From Cupriavidus sp. 2SB (GTDB lineage Bacteria > Pseudomonadota > Gammaproteobacteria > Burkholderiales > Burkholderiaceae), in NCBI RefSeq assembly GCF_005503625.1, contig NZ_SCMX01000010.1, forward strand, positions 59,581-123,580: DNA of 64,000 nucleotides. The letters are read 5' to 3'. How positions within the stretch are numbered: the first letter of the stretch is position 1; each line of letters begins with the position of its first letter. The translations under genes were made by a program, and so were the position numbers. The notes under the pieces are model-generated. The model was not told the DNA's origin. It worked only from the letters and a program-made list of their open reading frames with translations, and searched no databases. Below are positions 8,750 through 17,218 of this stretch, piece by piece.

Positions 8750-9769
8750 CTTGCCCGAACCGTCCTTGACGCTTTGCTTCCACGTGGCGCGGATCTGGTT
8801 CACGACCGCTTCCGGCAGCGGCACGTAGTCCAGGTCCGTGGCCATCGCGCCACCGCTCTTGTAGGCCCAGTCAAAGAACTTCAGCACTTCCTGGCCTTGC
8901 GCAGCCTTGTCCTGGGTCTTGTGGACCAGAATGAAGGTGGCGCCGGCGATCGGCCATGCACCCTTGCCCGACTGGTTCGTCAGGATCTGATAGAACGACT
9001 TGTTCCAGTCGGCGCCAGCAGCAGCAGCCTTGAACGCGTCGTCGCTCGGCTGCACCACTTCACCAGCAGCGTTCTTCATGACCAGGTGGATCATCTTGTT
9101 CTGCTTGGCGTAGGCGTACTCGACGTAGCCGATGGCGCCGTTCAGGCGTTGCACAAAGGCGGCCACGCCTTCGTTGCCCTTGCCGCCCGTGCCGCCACCC
9201 GGCCAGTTGACGGTGGTGCCTTCACCCACGGTGCTCTTCCAGTCGGGGCTGACCTTCGACAGGTAGTTCGTGAAGATGAACGTCGTGCCCGAGCCGTCAG
9301 CGCGGCGCACCGGCAGGATGTCCTGGCTCGGCAGCGAAACCTTCGGGTTCAGCGCCTTGATGGCCGGATCGTCCCACTTCTTGATCTTGCCCAGGTAGAT
9401 GTTGGCCAGCACGTCACCCGTGATGGTCAGTTCGCCCGGCTTCACACCTTGCAGGTTGATCACAGGCACCACGCCGCCGATCACGGTCGGGAACTGGACC
9501 AGGTTGCCCTTGGCCAGTTCTTCGTCCTTCAGCGGAGCGTCCGAGGCACCGAAATCAACGGTCTTGGCGCCGATCTGTTTGATGCCGCCCGACGAACCGA
9601 TCGATTGATAGTTGACCTTGTTACCCGTTGCTTTTTGGTAGGCGTCTGCCCATTTGGAATACACGGGCGCCGGGAACGAGGCGCCTGCACCGGTAATTTC
9701 CGCCGCGAACGCAGTACCCGCTACGACCATCGAAACGATGCCTGCTACGGCAGTCTTGACCAGCTTCAT
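8738..9769 (-). CDS. pstS: periplasmic phosphate-binding protein PstS
   Basis: PstS captures phosphate in the periplasm and delivers it to PstCAB. The 343-residue protein has a Sec signal peptide (about 1-22, ending AGTAFA), then [20 protein letters not shown], the usual start of mature PstS, and phosphate-contact motifs such as [17 protein letters not shown] and [15 protein letters not shown]. The start at 9769 has GGAGG 5 bases upstream; an upstream in-frame ATG at 9859 would add non-signal sequence and lies beyond the Pho boxes. It is the first gene of the pst-pho operon. Confidence 0.97.
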   Translation of the reverse strand: MKLVKTAVAGIVSMVVAGTAFAAEITGAGASFPAPVYSKWADAYQKATGNKVNYQSIGSSGGIKQIGAKTVDFGASDAPLKDEELAKGNLVQFPTVIGGVVPVINLQGVKPGELTITGDVLANIYLGKIKKWDDPAIKALNPKVSLPSQDILPVRRADGSGTTFIFTNYLSKVSPDWKSTVGEGTTVNWPGGGTGGKGNEGVAAFVQRLNGAIGYVEYAYAKQNKMIHLVMKNAAGEVVQPSDDAFKAAAAGADWNKSFYQILTNQSGKGAWPIAGATFILVHKTQDKAAQGQEVLKFFDWAYKSGGAMATDLDYVPLPEAVVNQIRATWKQSVKDGSGKSLY

Positions 9770-9796
9770 ATGTCCTCCAGAGAACATGGTTGGGGA

Positions 9797-9814
9797 ATGA
9801 CAAATTTTTGACAA
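9797..9814 (-). promoter_or_regulatory. Pho box proximal to pstS
   Basis: On the minus strand this reads TTGTCAA-AAAT-TTGTCAT, two 7-base units with an 11-base period, close to the PhoB half-site CTGTCAT. It ends 27 bases before the pstS ATG, so it lies at or just downstream of the start point expected from the distal box, or drives a second promoter with a very short leader. Confidence 0.65.
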
Positions 9815-9821
9815 GGCGAAC

Positions 9822-9853
9822 TTTATGCTCCCTGTGTGACAGTTCCATGACAT
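9822..9853 (-). promoter_or_regulatory. Pho box distal to pstS with -10 element
   Basis: On the minus strand 9853-9836 reads ATGTCAT-GGAA-CTGTCAC, the best Pho box in the window, followed 8 bases later by a -10-like CATAAA (9827-9822). The arrangement matches PhoB-activated promoters in which the second half-site replaces the -35. The two boxes are 39 bases apart. The 320-base gene-free interval 9770-10089 holds these two boxes and the glmM terminator; nothing else was recognised in it. Confidence 0.7.
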
Positions 9854-10028
9854 CCCCAAATCTTCTTCAAGCTCTCCGCCATATGGCCGATATCCGCGCC
9901 TTCGTCACGAATTTGTCGCACCGCCGTGCTGTAATCGCCACTCGATTTTGCGCTGCCCTCCTCTTCCTCCATGACCGTGCTGTCACATTCTGTGCTGCAC
10001 CCTGTCCGGCGGTTAATTGCCAAATTTG

Positions 10029-10058
10029 AAAAAAAAAGCCACGGCGGGAGCCATGGCT
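10029..10058 (-). terminator. intrinsic terminator of glmM
   Basis: On the minus strand AGCCATGG and CCGTGGCT form an 8-bp stem (one G-T pair) around 6 bases (10037-10058), followed at once by a run of T. It lies about 30 bases after the glmM stop codon and insulates the pst operon from glmM. Confidence 0.85.
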
Positions 10059-10089
10059 TTCGTCTGGAACCTACGGTGACTGAATCGCG

Positions 10090-11436
10090 TCAGGCAGCGC
10101 GCAGCGCGTTGGCCAGCGTCTGGGCCGCACGCTCGGCGGTCTCCACCTGCTCGGCTTCCACCATCACGCGCACGACCGGCTCCGTACCCGAGGCGCGAAT
10201 CAGCACGCGGCCGCGGCCCTCCAGTTCCGGCTCGACTTGCGCGCGTGCCGCGCTCAAGCCCGCATGGCCTTCCCAGTCAAAGCCCTTCTCCACGCGCACG
10301 TTGATCAGCGTTTGCGGGAAAAGGCTCACGCCATCGAGCAGTTGCGACAGCGTCTTGCCGCTACGGCGCAGGGCAGCCAGCACCTGCAGCGCCGAGACGA
10401 TACCATCGCCCGTGGTATGGCGATCCAGGCAAAGCAAGTGGCCCGAGCCTTCGCCACCCAGTTGCCAGCCGCGCTTGTTGAGTTCTTCGAGCACGTAGCG
10501 GTCGCCCACCTTGGCGCGGACAAACTCGACGCCCTGGCGCTTGAGCGCCAGTTCCACCGCCATGTTGGTCATCAACGTGCCAACTGCGCCTTCCACCTTC
10601 TGACCGGAAGCCAGGCGATCGCGCACGATCAGGTACAACAGTTCATCGCCGTTGTAGAGGCGGCCTTGTCCGTCCACCACCTGCAGCCGGTCCGCATCGC
10701 CATCGAATGCCAGCCCCAGGTCAGCGCGATGATGGCGCACGGCCTCTACCAGTTTTTCCGGCGCGGTAGCGCCATACCCGGCGTTGATGTTGCGGCCATC
10801 GGGCTGGTTACCGATCGGCACCACCTCGGCACCCAGTTCGTGAAAGACATGCGGTGCGATGTGGTACGCGGCGCCATGGGCGCAGTCCACCACGATGCGC
10901 AGCCCGTGCAAATCCTGTTCGTACGGGAACGTGCTCTTGCAGAACTCGATGTAACGGCCCGCCGCATCGTCGATTCGCTTTGCGCGGCCCAGGTCTTCGG
11001 AGCGCACACATAGCATCGGTTCATCGAGTTGCGCTTCGATCTTGGCTTCGAGTTCATCAGGCAACTTGTCGCCCGAGGCCGAGAAGAACTTGATGCCGTT
11101 GTCGTAGTACGGATTGTGGCTGGCGGAAATCACCACGCCTGCCGCCAGGCGCAGCGCGCGGGTCAGGTAAGCAATCGCCGGTGTCGGCAACGGACCGGTC
11201 AGTTGCACATTCACCCCTGCGGCCGTGAATCCAGCCTCCAGCGCGGCTTCAAGCATGTAGCCAGAGACGCGGGTGTCCTTGCCGATCAATACGGTCGGCT
11301 TGCCCTGCGTGGTCTTTTGCCCAAGGGCCAGCACCTTGCCGGCCGCATAGCCGAGCCGCATCACGAAATCCGGCGTGATCGGCGTTTCGCCGACACGTCC
11401 ACGCACACCATCCGTCCCGAAATATTTGCGAGTCAT
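10090..11436 (-). CDS. glmM: phosphoglucosamine mutase GlmM
   Basis: GlmM converts glucosamine-6-phosphate to glucosamine-1-phosphate, a step to UDP-GlcNAc for peptidoglycan and LPS. The 448-residue protein starts [13 protein letters not shown], has the active-site phosphoserine in [16 protein letters not shown], the metal-binding loop DGDADR, the sugar-binding GEGSGH and the phosphate-binding [12 protein letters not shown]. The start at 11436 gives the canonical N terminus; the frame also opens at 11469 but adds atypical residues. It follows folP by about 100 bases on the same strand, the usual ftsH-folP-glmM order, and ends in a strong terminator. Confidence 0.97.
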   Translation of the reverse strand: MTRKYFGTDGVRGRVGETPITPDFVMRLGYAAGKVLALGQKTTQGKPTVLIGKDTRVSGYMLEAALEAGFTAAGVNVQLTGPLPTPAIAYLTRALRLAAGVVISASHNPYYDNGIKFFSASGDKLPDELEAKIEAQLDEPMLCVRSEDLGRAKRIDDAAGRYIEFCKSTFPYEQDLHGLRIVVDCAHGAAYHIAPHVFHELGAEVVPIGNQPDGRNINAGYGATAPEKLVEAVRHHRADLGLAFDGDADRLQVVDGQGRLYNGDELLYLIVRDRLASGQKVEGAVGTLMTNMAVELALKRQGVEFVRAKVGDRYVLEELNKRGWQLGGEGSGHLLCLDRHTTGDGIVSALQVLAALRRSGKTLSQLLDGVSLFPQTLINVRVEKGFDWEGHAGLSAARAQVEPELEGRGRVLIRASGTEPVVRVMVEAEQVETAERAAQTLANALRAA

Positions 11437-11537
11437 CGTTCTGTTTCTCCCAATTCTCACCACGATCACCGTGGTTACTGTATTTGCCGTACGTCTATGC
11501 GTCTGCTGGCCTGTTCGTCGGTTCTTGCGGCTGTCGC

Positions 11538-12389
11538 TTACGGCGCTACCGATTCATGGCGGATCGCCCACCAGACCTTCAGGGCATCCACGGTTTGTTC
11601 CACGTCGTGCACGCGCACGATGAATGCGCCCCGCTCGGCGGCGCAGACCGCCGCGGCGATACTGGCTGCCACACGTTCCTGCGGCGGCTTCCCACCCACG
11701 ATGGCACCAAGCGTCGACTTGCGCGACAGGCCAGCCAACACCGGCAGCCCATCGATCGCCAGTCGCGTCATCTGCCCCAGCAGGCGCAGATTATGATCCG
11801 GCGTCTTGCCAAAGCCAAAGCCCGGATCGAGCGAAATGCGCGAATCGTCCACGCCCGCCGCCCGAAGGGTTGACACGCGCTCGCGCAGGAATGCTTCCAC
11901 CTCGGCGACTACATCATCGTATTGCGGGTCTTCCTGCATCGTCTGCGGGTCACGCTGCATATGCATGATGCAAAGCGCCGCTTGCCCGGCAACCACGGCT
12001 TGCACCGCGCCCGGCATACGAAAGCCCCAGATATCGTTGATCAAATCGGCTCCGCCCGCCAGCGCGGCGCGCATCACCTCGGGCTTGTACGTGTCGATTG
12101 ACAACGGTTTGCCGCAATTCGCCAGCGCTTCGACGATGGGCATCACGCGTGCGAGTTCCTCATCGAGCGGCAGTGCAGCGGAACCCGGACGGCTCGATTC
12201 GCCGCCGATATCGATGATATCGACGCCCTCCGCGATCATCCGCTCCGCATGCCGGATAGCCGCATCGCGCGAGGCATGCCGCCCGCCGTCCGAGAACGAA
12301 TCGGGCGTCACGTTGAGAATGCCCATCACGAGTGGGCGGCGGTCGCGGGCGAACCGGTAACGCCCGCACTGGAAAAACTCGCTCGACAA
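11538..12389 (-). CDS. folP: dihydropteroate synthase FolP (TTG start)
   Basis: FolP condenses p-aminobenzoate with hydroxymethyl-dihydropterin diphosphate in folate synthesis and is the sulfonamide target. The 283-residue TIM-barrel protein has the pterin-site motifs [26 protein letters not shown], and SIDTYKP, and ends with [14 protein letters not shown]. No suitable ATG precedes the conserved region; the TTG at 12389 has GAGGA about 8 bases upstream and gives a normal N terminus, so it is chosen. Its ribosome site directly follows the T tract of the ftsH terminator, so expression needs read-through or its own promoter inside the ftsH end. Confidence 0.93.
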   Translation of the reverse strand: MSSEFFQCGRYRFARDRRPLVMGILNVTPDSFSDGGRHASRDAAIRHAERMIAEGVDIIDIGGESSRPGSAALPLDEELARVMPIVEALANCGKPLSIDTYKPEVMRAALAGGADLINDIWGFRMPGAVQAVVAGQAALCIMHMQRDPQTMQEDPQYDDVVAEVEAFLRERVSTLRAAGVDDSRISLDPGFGFGKTPDHNLRLLGQMTRLAIDGLPVLAGLSRKSTLGAIVGGKPPQERVAASIAAAVCAAERGAFIVRVHDVEQTVDALKVWWAIRHESVAP

Positions 12390-12402
12390 GATTGACGTCC
12401 TC

Positions 12403-12437
12403 AAAAACAAAAAAGCCGGTGCACCAGGCACCGGCTT
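12403..12437 (-). terminator. terminator after ftsH, abutting folP
   Basis: AAGCCGGTG (12413-12421) and CACCGGCTT (12429-12437) form a perfect 9-bp stem with a 7-base loop; on the minus strand a T-rich run (12414-12403) follows. It lies 70 bases after the ftsH stop and only 14 bases before the folP TTG. Confidence 0.88.
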
Positions 12438-12507
12438 CGCAGGCTATCAGAAACCACCGCGTTTGAAACCGTCGGAAACGGTCGCTTACGCTCGGCTCCT
12501 CGCCGTA

Positions 12508-14412
12508 TTACACCGTGTCGTCGACTCGTGCCGTGGCCGGCGCGTTGGACGGGGTCACCGGCGAACCGCCGCCCGGAGGCGTGCTGCCGCCACCGCTCGG
12601 ACCCTGCAGGTGACGCGGCGGGCGCGGCGGCTTGCCGGCCATGATGTCGTTCACCTGTTCGGCGTCGATCGTTTCCCACTCCATCAGCGCGTTGGTCATG
12701 GCTTCGACCTTGTCGCGATTCTCTTCGAGCAGGCGCTTGGCCAGCGCATACTGCGTATCGATGATCGTGCGGATTTCTGCATCGACCTTCTGCTGCGTCG
12801 CTTCCGAAACCGTCTTCGACGACAGCTTGCCGAACATGCCATCCTGCTCGGTATCGACATACACCATCGCGCCGAGCGAATCGCTCATGCCGAAGCGGGT
12901 CACCATGTCGCGGGCAATCTTGGTGGCACGCTCGAAGTCATTCGAAGCCCCGGTGCTCATGGCGTTGAGGAAGACCTCTTCCGCGGCACGGCCGCCGAAC
13001 AGGATCGCGATTTCCTCAAGCATGTTGTCCTTGTACTTCGAGTACTTGTCATGCTCCGGCAACTGCCACGTCACGCCCAGTGCCCAGCCGCGCGGCATGA
13101 TCGTAACCTTGTGGACCGGGTCGGCCTTCGGCAGTAGCTTGGCCACCACCGCGTGGCCGGACTCGTGGTAAGCCGTGGCCTTGCGCTCTTCCTCGCGCAT
13201 GACCGTCGACTTGCGCTCCGGACCCATGTAGATCTTGTCCTTGGCGTCCTCGAAGTCCTGCATGTCCACCACGCGCTTGCTGCGGCGGGCGGCAAACAGT
13301 GCAGCTTCATTGACCAGGTTGGCCAGGTCGGCGCCCGAGAAGCCCGGCGTACCGCGTGCGATCACCGACGCGTCCACGTCGTTGCCGATCGGCACCTTGC
13401 GCATATGAACCTTCAGGATCTGCTCGCGGCCGCGGATGTCCGGCAGGCCAACATAGACCTGGCGGTCGAAACGGCCCGGACGCAGCAGCGCCTTGTCCAG
13501 CACATCCGAACGGTTGGTCGCAGCGATCACGATCACGCCCGAGTTGGCTTCGAAGCCGTCCATCTCGACCAGCATCTGGTTCAGTGTTTGCTCGCGCTCG
13601 TCGTTACCGCCGCCCATGCCGGCGCCGCGATGGCGACCGACCGCGTCGATTTCGTCGATGAACACGATGCAAGGCGCCTGCTTCTTGGCGTTCTCGAACA
13701 TGTCGCGGACACGGGCTGCACCTACGCCGACGAACATTTCAACGAAGTCCGAACCCGAGATGCTGAAGAACGGCACCTTGGCTTCGCCAGCGATGGCGCG
13801 CGCCAGCAGCGTCTTGCCGGTACCCGGAGGGCCAACCAGCAGCACGCCGCGCGGAATACGACCGCCCAGCTTCTGGAATTTCTGCGGATCCTTGAGGAAG
13901 TCGACCAGTTCGACGACTTCTTCCTTCGATTCGTCGCAGCCTGCGACGTCGGCGAAGGTCACCGCGTTCTGGTTTTCATCGATCAGGCGCGCACGGGACT
14001 TGCCGAACGAGAAGGCACCGCCTTTCCCGCCGCCCTGCATCTGCCGCATCATGTAGAACCAGAAGACGATGATCAGCAACGTCGGTCCCAGGTAATACAG
14101 CGCCTGGACCAGCACGTTCGGTTCGTCATCGGCCTTGCCGGTCACCTGGACGCCGTACTTCATCAGGTCGCCGACCATCCAGATGTCGCCCGGCGAGATG
14201 ATGGTGTACTTGGACCCCTCCTTGGGGGACACCACGAGGTTACGGCCCTGCACGTCGACACGCGACACCTTGCCGTTCTTGGCGTCATCCATGAACTGCG
14301 AGTAGGTGACACCGTCCTGGGCACGCGGTTTGTCGAACTGCTTGAAGACGGTGAACAAAACCAGCGCGATTACGAGCCAGATTGCCGCCTTTTGAAACAG
14401 GTTGTTATTCAA
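12508..14412 (-). CDS. ftsH: ATP-dependent zinc metalloprotease FtsH (TTG start)
   Basis: FtsH is the essential membrane-anchored AAA+ protease that degrades misassembled membrane proteins and regulators such as LpxC. The 634-residue protein has two N-terminal membrane segments (about 8-27 and 105-125) flanking a periplasmic domain, an AAA+ module with Walker A GPPGTGKT, Walker B IVFIDEID and SRH region, and the zinc motif HESGH. The C-terminal tail is rich in Gly, Pro and Ser. No ATG fits the N terminus; the TTG at 14412, giving [14 protein letters not shown], has AAAGGAG 8 bases upstream. It lies after rlmE on the same strand. Confidence 0.96.
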   Translation of the reverse strand: MNNNLFQKAAIWLVIALVLFTVFKQFDKPRAQDGVTYSQFMDDAKNGKVSRVDVQGRNLVVSPKEGSKYTIISPGDIWMVGDLMKYGVQVTGKADDEPNVLVQALYYLGPTLLIIVFWFYMMRQMQGGGKGGAFSFGKSRARLIDENQNAVTFADVAGCDESKEEVVELVDFLKDPQKFQKLGGRIPRGVLLVGPPGTGKTLLARAIAGEAKVPFFSISGSDFVEMFVGVGAARVRDMFENAKKQAPCIVFIDEIDAVGRHRGAGMGGGNDEREQTLNQMLVEMDGFEANSGVIVIAATNRSDVLDKALLRPGRFDRQVYVGLPDIRGREQILKVHMRKVPIGNDVDASVIARGTPGFSGADLANLVNEAALFAARRSKRVVDMQDFEDAKDKIYMGPERKSTVMREEERKATAYHESGHAVVAKLLPKADPVHKVTIMPRGWALGVTWQLPEHDKYSKYKDNMLEEIAILFGGRAAEEVFLNAMSTGASNDFERATKIARDMVTRFGMSDSLGAMVYVDTEQDGMFGKLSSKTVSEATQQKVDAEIRTIIDTQYALAKRLLEENRDKVEAMTNALMEWETIDAEQVNDIMAGKPPRPPRHLQGPSGGGSTPPGGGSPVTPSNAPATARVDDTV

Positions 14413-14575
14413 GGCCGAACTCCTTTGCAATTGCCTTGCCAACGGGAAGCTGCATTGCATTGTAATGCAGCGCCCGTCCCCACAGGGAAATCTGATTCTA
14501 TGGGCCTGATAGTGCCCGAGCCAGCCGCTTCAGGGCAAGCCGGCGTCACCCGGCAAAACCCCAATCCCTCAACTT

Positions 14576-15247
14576 TCAGTCCAACGACTTCAGGTAACGC
14601 CCAAGAATGAAGGTTTCTGAAGACTTGTCGCGCGACGCCTTGGGCTTGCGGCTCGCCACCACCTTGAACTGACGTTTGAATTTTTCCACGATCTGGCTGT
14701 AGCCCGAGCCGTGGAAACACTTTACCAGCAGCGAACCCTCCGGTTTCAGGTGCGCCTGGGCAAATTCCATCGCCAGATCGCACAAATACTCGATCCGCGC
14801 CGAGTCAGCCGAGGCCACACCGGACAAATTGGGGGCCATGTCCGAGATAACAAGGTCGATTCGCGAACCGCCGGAGGCTTCCAGCACCACCTTTTCCAGT
14901 TCGTGGAACACGCTTTCCTCCCGGAAGTCTCCCAGGATGAACGTGACGTCCGCCACGGGTTCCATGGGCAGGATGTCGATCGCGATGACCGCCCCGTCGA
15001 TGCTGCCGTCCTTGGCCCGGGGAGAGTCCGCGAGCCGGTTCCGCGCGTACTGGCTCCAGCTGCCCGGCGCGGCGCCCAGGTCCACGATGACCTGCCCCGG
15101 CCGGATCAGCTTGTCCTGCTCGTCGATCTCCTTGAGCTTGAAGGCCGCGCGGGCGCGATAGCCCTCGCGCTGCGCCATCTTCACATAGGGATCGTTGATG
15201 TGGTCGTGCAGCCACGACTGATTGAATTTGTTCTTGCCCTTGGCCAT
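14576..15247 (-). CDS. rlmE: 23S rRNA 2'-O-methyltransferase RlmE (FtsJ/RrmJ)
   Basis: RlmE methylates the ribose of U2552 in 23S rRNA late in large-subunit assembly, using S-adenosylmethionine. The 223-residue protein has the FtsJ fold: [13 protein letters not shown] near the N terminus, the SAM-binding [14 protein letters not shown], and catalytic-tetrad regions including DMAPNLSG and the lysine in [11 protein letters not shown]. It lies upstream of ftsH in the same direction, as in many proteobacteria, and diverges from yhbY over 142 bases that must hold both promoters. Confidence 0.96.
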   Translation of the reverse strand: MAKGKNKFNQSWLHDHINDPYVKMAQREGYRARAAFKLKEIDEQDKLIRPGQVIVDLGAAPGSWSQYARNRLADSPRAKDGSIDGAVIAIDILPMEPVADVTFILGDFREESVFHELEKVVLEASGGSRIDLVISDMAPNLSGVASADSARIEYLCDLAMEFAQAHLKPEGSLLVKCFHGSGYSQIVEKFKRQFKVVASRKPKASRDKSSETFILGRYLKSLD

Positions 15248-15389
15248 TGCCTCGACATGCCTTTCTGCGGGAGCTGCCCGTCACGTTTTGCGACAGATCA
15301 CAGCTTTATCTCCCGATTTTGGTGATCCTTGCCGCCTGCCGGCGACATTTTGGCGGATAATACGCGCCAATTCGATATTAGCCTTCCCG

Positions 15390-15896
15390 ATGCCAGCCCT
15401 TCACCTGATTTCCGCCCAACGTTCCGAACTGCGCTCGCGCGCCCACGGCCTCAACCCCGTGGTCATGATCGGTGCGGAAGGCCTGACCCCTTCCGTGCTT
15501 GCCGAGATCGACCGCAGCCTGGCTTCGCACGACCTGATCAAGGTCCGGGTGCTCGGCGATGATCGTGACGCACGCGTCGCCATCTACGACGCCATTTGCG
15601 ACGAACTCAGCGCCGCGCCGATCCAGCATATTGGCAAGCTGCTCGTCATCTGGCGCCCCGGCCCTGCCCGCCTGAAGGAAAACCAGCCCGAAGACTTCGG
15701 CGCAGTCGAAAAGCGCCGTCTGGGCGCTGGCGCCGCACCGCGTACCGTCACGGTGCGCAAGCCGGCCACCGGGGGCATGCGTCGTCCGAAGAGTTCGTCG
15801 GTGCGTGTGCTCGGCAACGAGCGCGTGACCCAGGGCGGCAACGTCAAGCGCTCGCGCGCCCGCCCGGCCAGCCAGAAAAAGAAGTCCTTGGGTTGA
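15390..15896 (+). CDS. yhbY: YhbY-family (CRM domain) ribosome-assembly RNA-binding protein
   Basis: YhbY proteins carry a single CRM domain and associate with pre-50S ribosomal particles. The 168-residue protein has the CRM domain at about residues 5-95 (LRSRAHGLNPVVMIG resembles the GxxG RNA-binding loop region; then HDLIKVRVL), followed by a roughly 70-residue basic, low-complexity tail ending SRARPASQKKKSLG. The tail is longer than in E. coli YhbY (about 97 residues) and probably adds RNA contacts. The start at 15390 begins the conserved domain. It is divergent from rlmE, another 50S maturation gene. Confidence 0.9.
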   Translation: MPALHLISAQRSELRSRAHGLNPVVMIGAEGLTPSVLAEIDRSLASHDLIKVRVLGDDRDARVAIYDAICDELSAAPIQHIGKLLVIWRPGPARLKENQPEDFGAVEKRRLGAGAAPRTVTVRKPATGGMRRPKSSSVRVLGNERVTQGGNVKRSRARPASQKKKSLG

Positions 15897-15922
15897 TCGG
15901 CCGGCGGCCGATCGGTTCCATG

Positions 15923-15949
15923 AAAAAGGCGGCCCCGGCCGCCTTTTTT
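15923..15949. terminator. bidirectional terminator between yhbY and the DUF4149 gene
   Basis: AAGGCGGCC and GGCCGCCTT form a perfect 9-bp stem with a 2-base gap, flanked by A on the left and T on the right, so it can stop transcription from both convergent genes. A second dyad (GATCGGCCG/CGGCCGATC) lies just upstream at about 15896-15914. Confidence 0.88.
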
Positions 15950-15997
15950 GCGCTTTGCTGATCGCTCCTGCTTGTTTCCCGCGTATTACTCCGCGTA

Positions 15998-16501
15998 TCA
16001 CTCGCCCGACGATCTGGGCGCACTCGCGCGCCAGACCAGTACCAGCGCCAGCAGGCTCTGGACCAGGTAGAACACGCTCGATACGCCGTGCAGCATGCCA
16101 AACTCGCGCTTGTATGGTGACTCCGACACGCCCAGGTTCAATGCCTGTGCCTTCACCTTGAGTCCTTCCATGAACGGCTGCACGCCGAAATAGCCAGCCA
16201 GCACGCATACCAGCATGGCGAGCACGATCCACCGCAGTGTCCGGTAGCGCGCCGCACCCCGGCGAATCAGCACATTGCACAGTACGAGCTGGAGCACACC
16301 GACCGTCACACCAATCATCGCCTGGTAGCGGAACAGATGCCCGGCAATCATGCCTGCGGTTTCCCGGCTTTGCAGCACGGAGAAGAGCGTCGGCGCCACC
16401 ATGTAGCCAACCGTCCAGAGGCTCCCGGCCCACACCACCGTCAGCAACAAGAAGACGCGATGCGGCAGCGGCGGCAGGTTCGAGTAAGAGGACGAGAACA
16501 T
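15998..16501 (-). CDS. DUF4149-family inner-membrane protein
   Basis: The function is not known. The 167-residue protein is mostly hydrophobic, with four likely membrane segments (about 15-38, 52-75, 85-108 and 140-160) and the family's VWAGSLWTVGYMVAPTLF start and loop with GVSESPYKREFGMLHG. It starts 8 bases after the greA stop on the same strand and is probably co-transcribed with it, an association common in Burkholderiales. Confidence 0.85.
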   Translation of the reverse strand: MFSSSYSNLPPLPHRVFLLLTVVWAGSLWTVGYMVAPTLFSVLQSRETAGMIAGHLFRYQAMIGVTVGVLQLVLCNVLIRRGAARYRTLRWIVLAMLVCVLAGYFGVQPFMEGLKVKAQALNLGVSESPYKREFGMLHGVSSVFYLVQSLLALVLVWRASAPRSSGE

Positions 16502-16509
16502 CCCGTCGC

Positions 16510-16986
16510 TCAGATGTAGCGAACCGTGATGACTTCGTACTCGCGGTCGCCGCCCGGGGCCAGCACGGTGGCCACGTCGCCCTCGAACTTGCCGATCAGC
16601 GCACGGGCGATCGGCGAACTCACCGAGATCTTGCCGCTTTCGAGGTCGGCTTCGTCATCGCCAACGATCTGGTAACTCACGGGCTTGCCCGATTCCAGGT
16701 CCTCAAGGTCCACGGTGGCGCCAAAAACGATGCGGCCATCGGTGTCGAGTTGCGTGGGATCAATGACCTGTGCCGCGCCCAGCTTGGACTCCACTTCCTG
16801 GATGCGGCCTTCGATAAAGGCCTGCTTTTCCTTGGCAGCGTCGTACTCGGCATTTTCCGACAGGTCACCCTGGGCGCGCGCTTCGGAAATGGCGTTGATC
16901 ACCGCAGGGCGTTCGACGGCCTTGAGGCGCTGCAGCTCTTCCCTGAGCAGTTCGGCGCCACGCTTGGTAATCGGAATGGTGCTCAT
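16510..16986 (-). CDS. greA: transcription elongation factor GreA
   Basis: GreA rescues backtracked RNA polymerase by stimulating transcript cleavage. The 158-residue protein has the N-terminal coiled coil (about 1-75) whose tip holds the acidic pair in the NAEYDAAKE region, and the C-terminal FKBP-like domain including [14 protein letters not shown]. The start at 16986 ([14 protein letters not shown]) is canonical. It lies downstream of carB with a 232-base gap that contains a dyad at 17088-17112 and room for its own promoter. Confidence 0.96.
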   Translation of the reverse strand: MSTIPITKRGAELLREELQRLKAVERPAVINAISEARAQGDLSENAEYDAAKEKQAFIEGRIQEVESKLGAAQVIDPTQLDTDGRIVFGATVDLEDLESGKPVSYQIVGDDEADLESGKISVSSPIARALIGKFEGDVATVLAPGGDREYEVITVRYI

Positions 16987-17087
16987 GTCTCGTTCAACAA
17001 AAAAATGAGCCGCAGCGGAGTGGGATTCATGCCCCGGCAAACTTCTGCCAGGCGGCACGCCCGCTCAAACCGCGGCTTTCAGATGGA

Positions 17088-17112
17088 ATCGACCGGCTCC
17101 AGGCCGGTCGAT
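17088..17112. other. 10-bp stem-loop between carB and greA
   Basis: ATCGACCGGC and GCCGGTCGAT are perfect complements around a 5-base loop. No T tract follows on the transcribed (minus) strand, so it is not a standard terminator; it may be an RNA-processing or pausing structure. Confidence 0.4.
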
Positions 17113-17218
17113 CTGCGAATTCAAAACGTAGTGTAGGCCAGAACCGCCGCCAGTTTCAACCCGGCGGCGGCCCGGCTGCGCCGCATCCGTTACGCGGCAG
17201 CGCAGCAACTACGTGGCA

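Noticed and set aside
13153..14610. A 485-codon plus-strand frame opposite ftsH
   Set aside because: ftsH is certain from AAA+ and zinc motifs; the opposite frame shows only biased composition.
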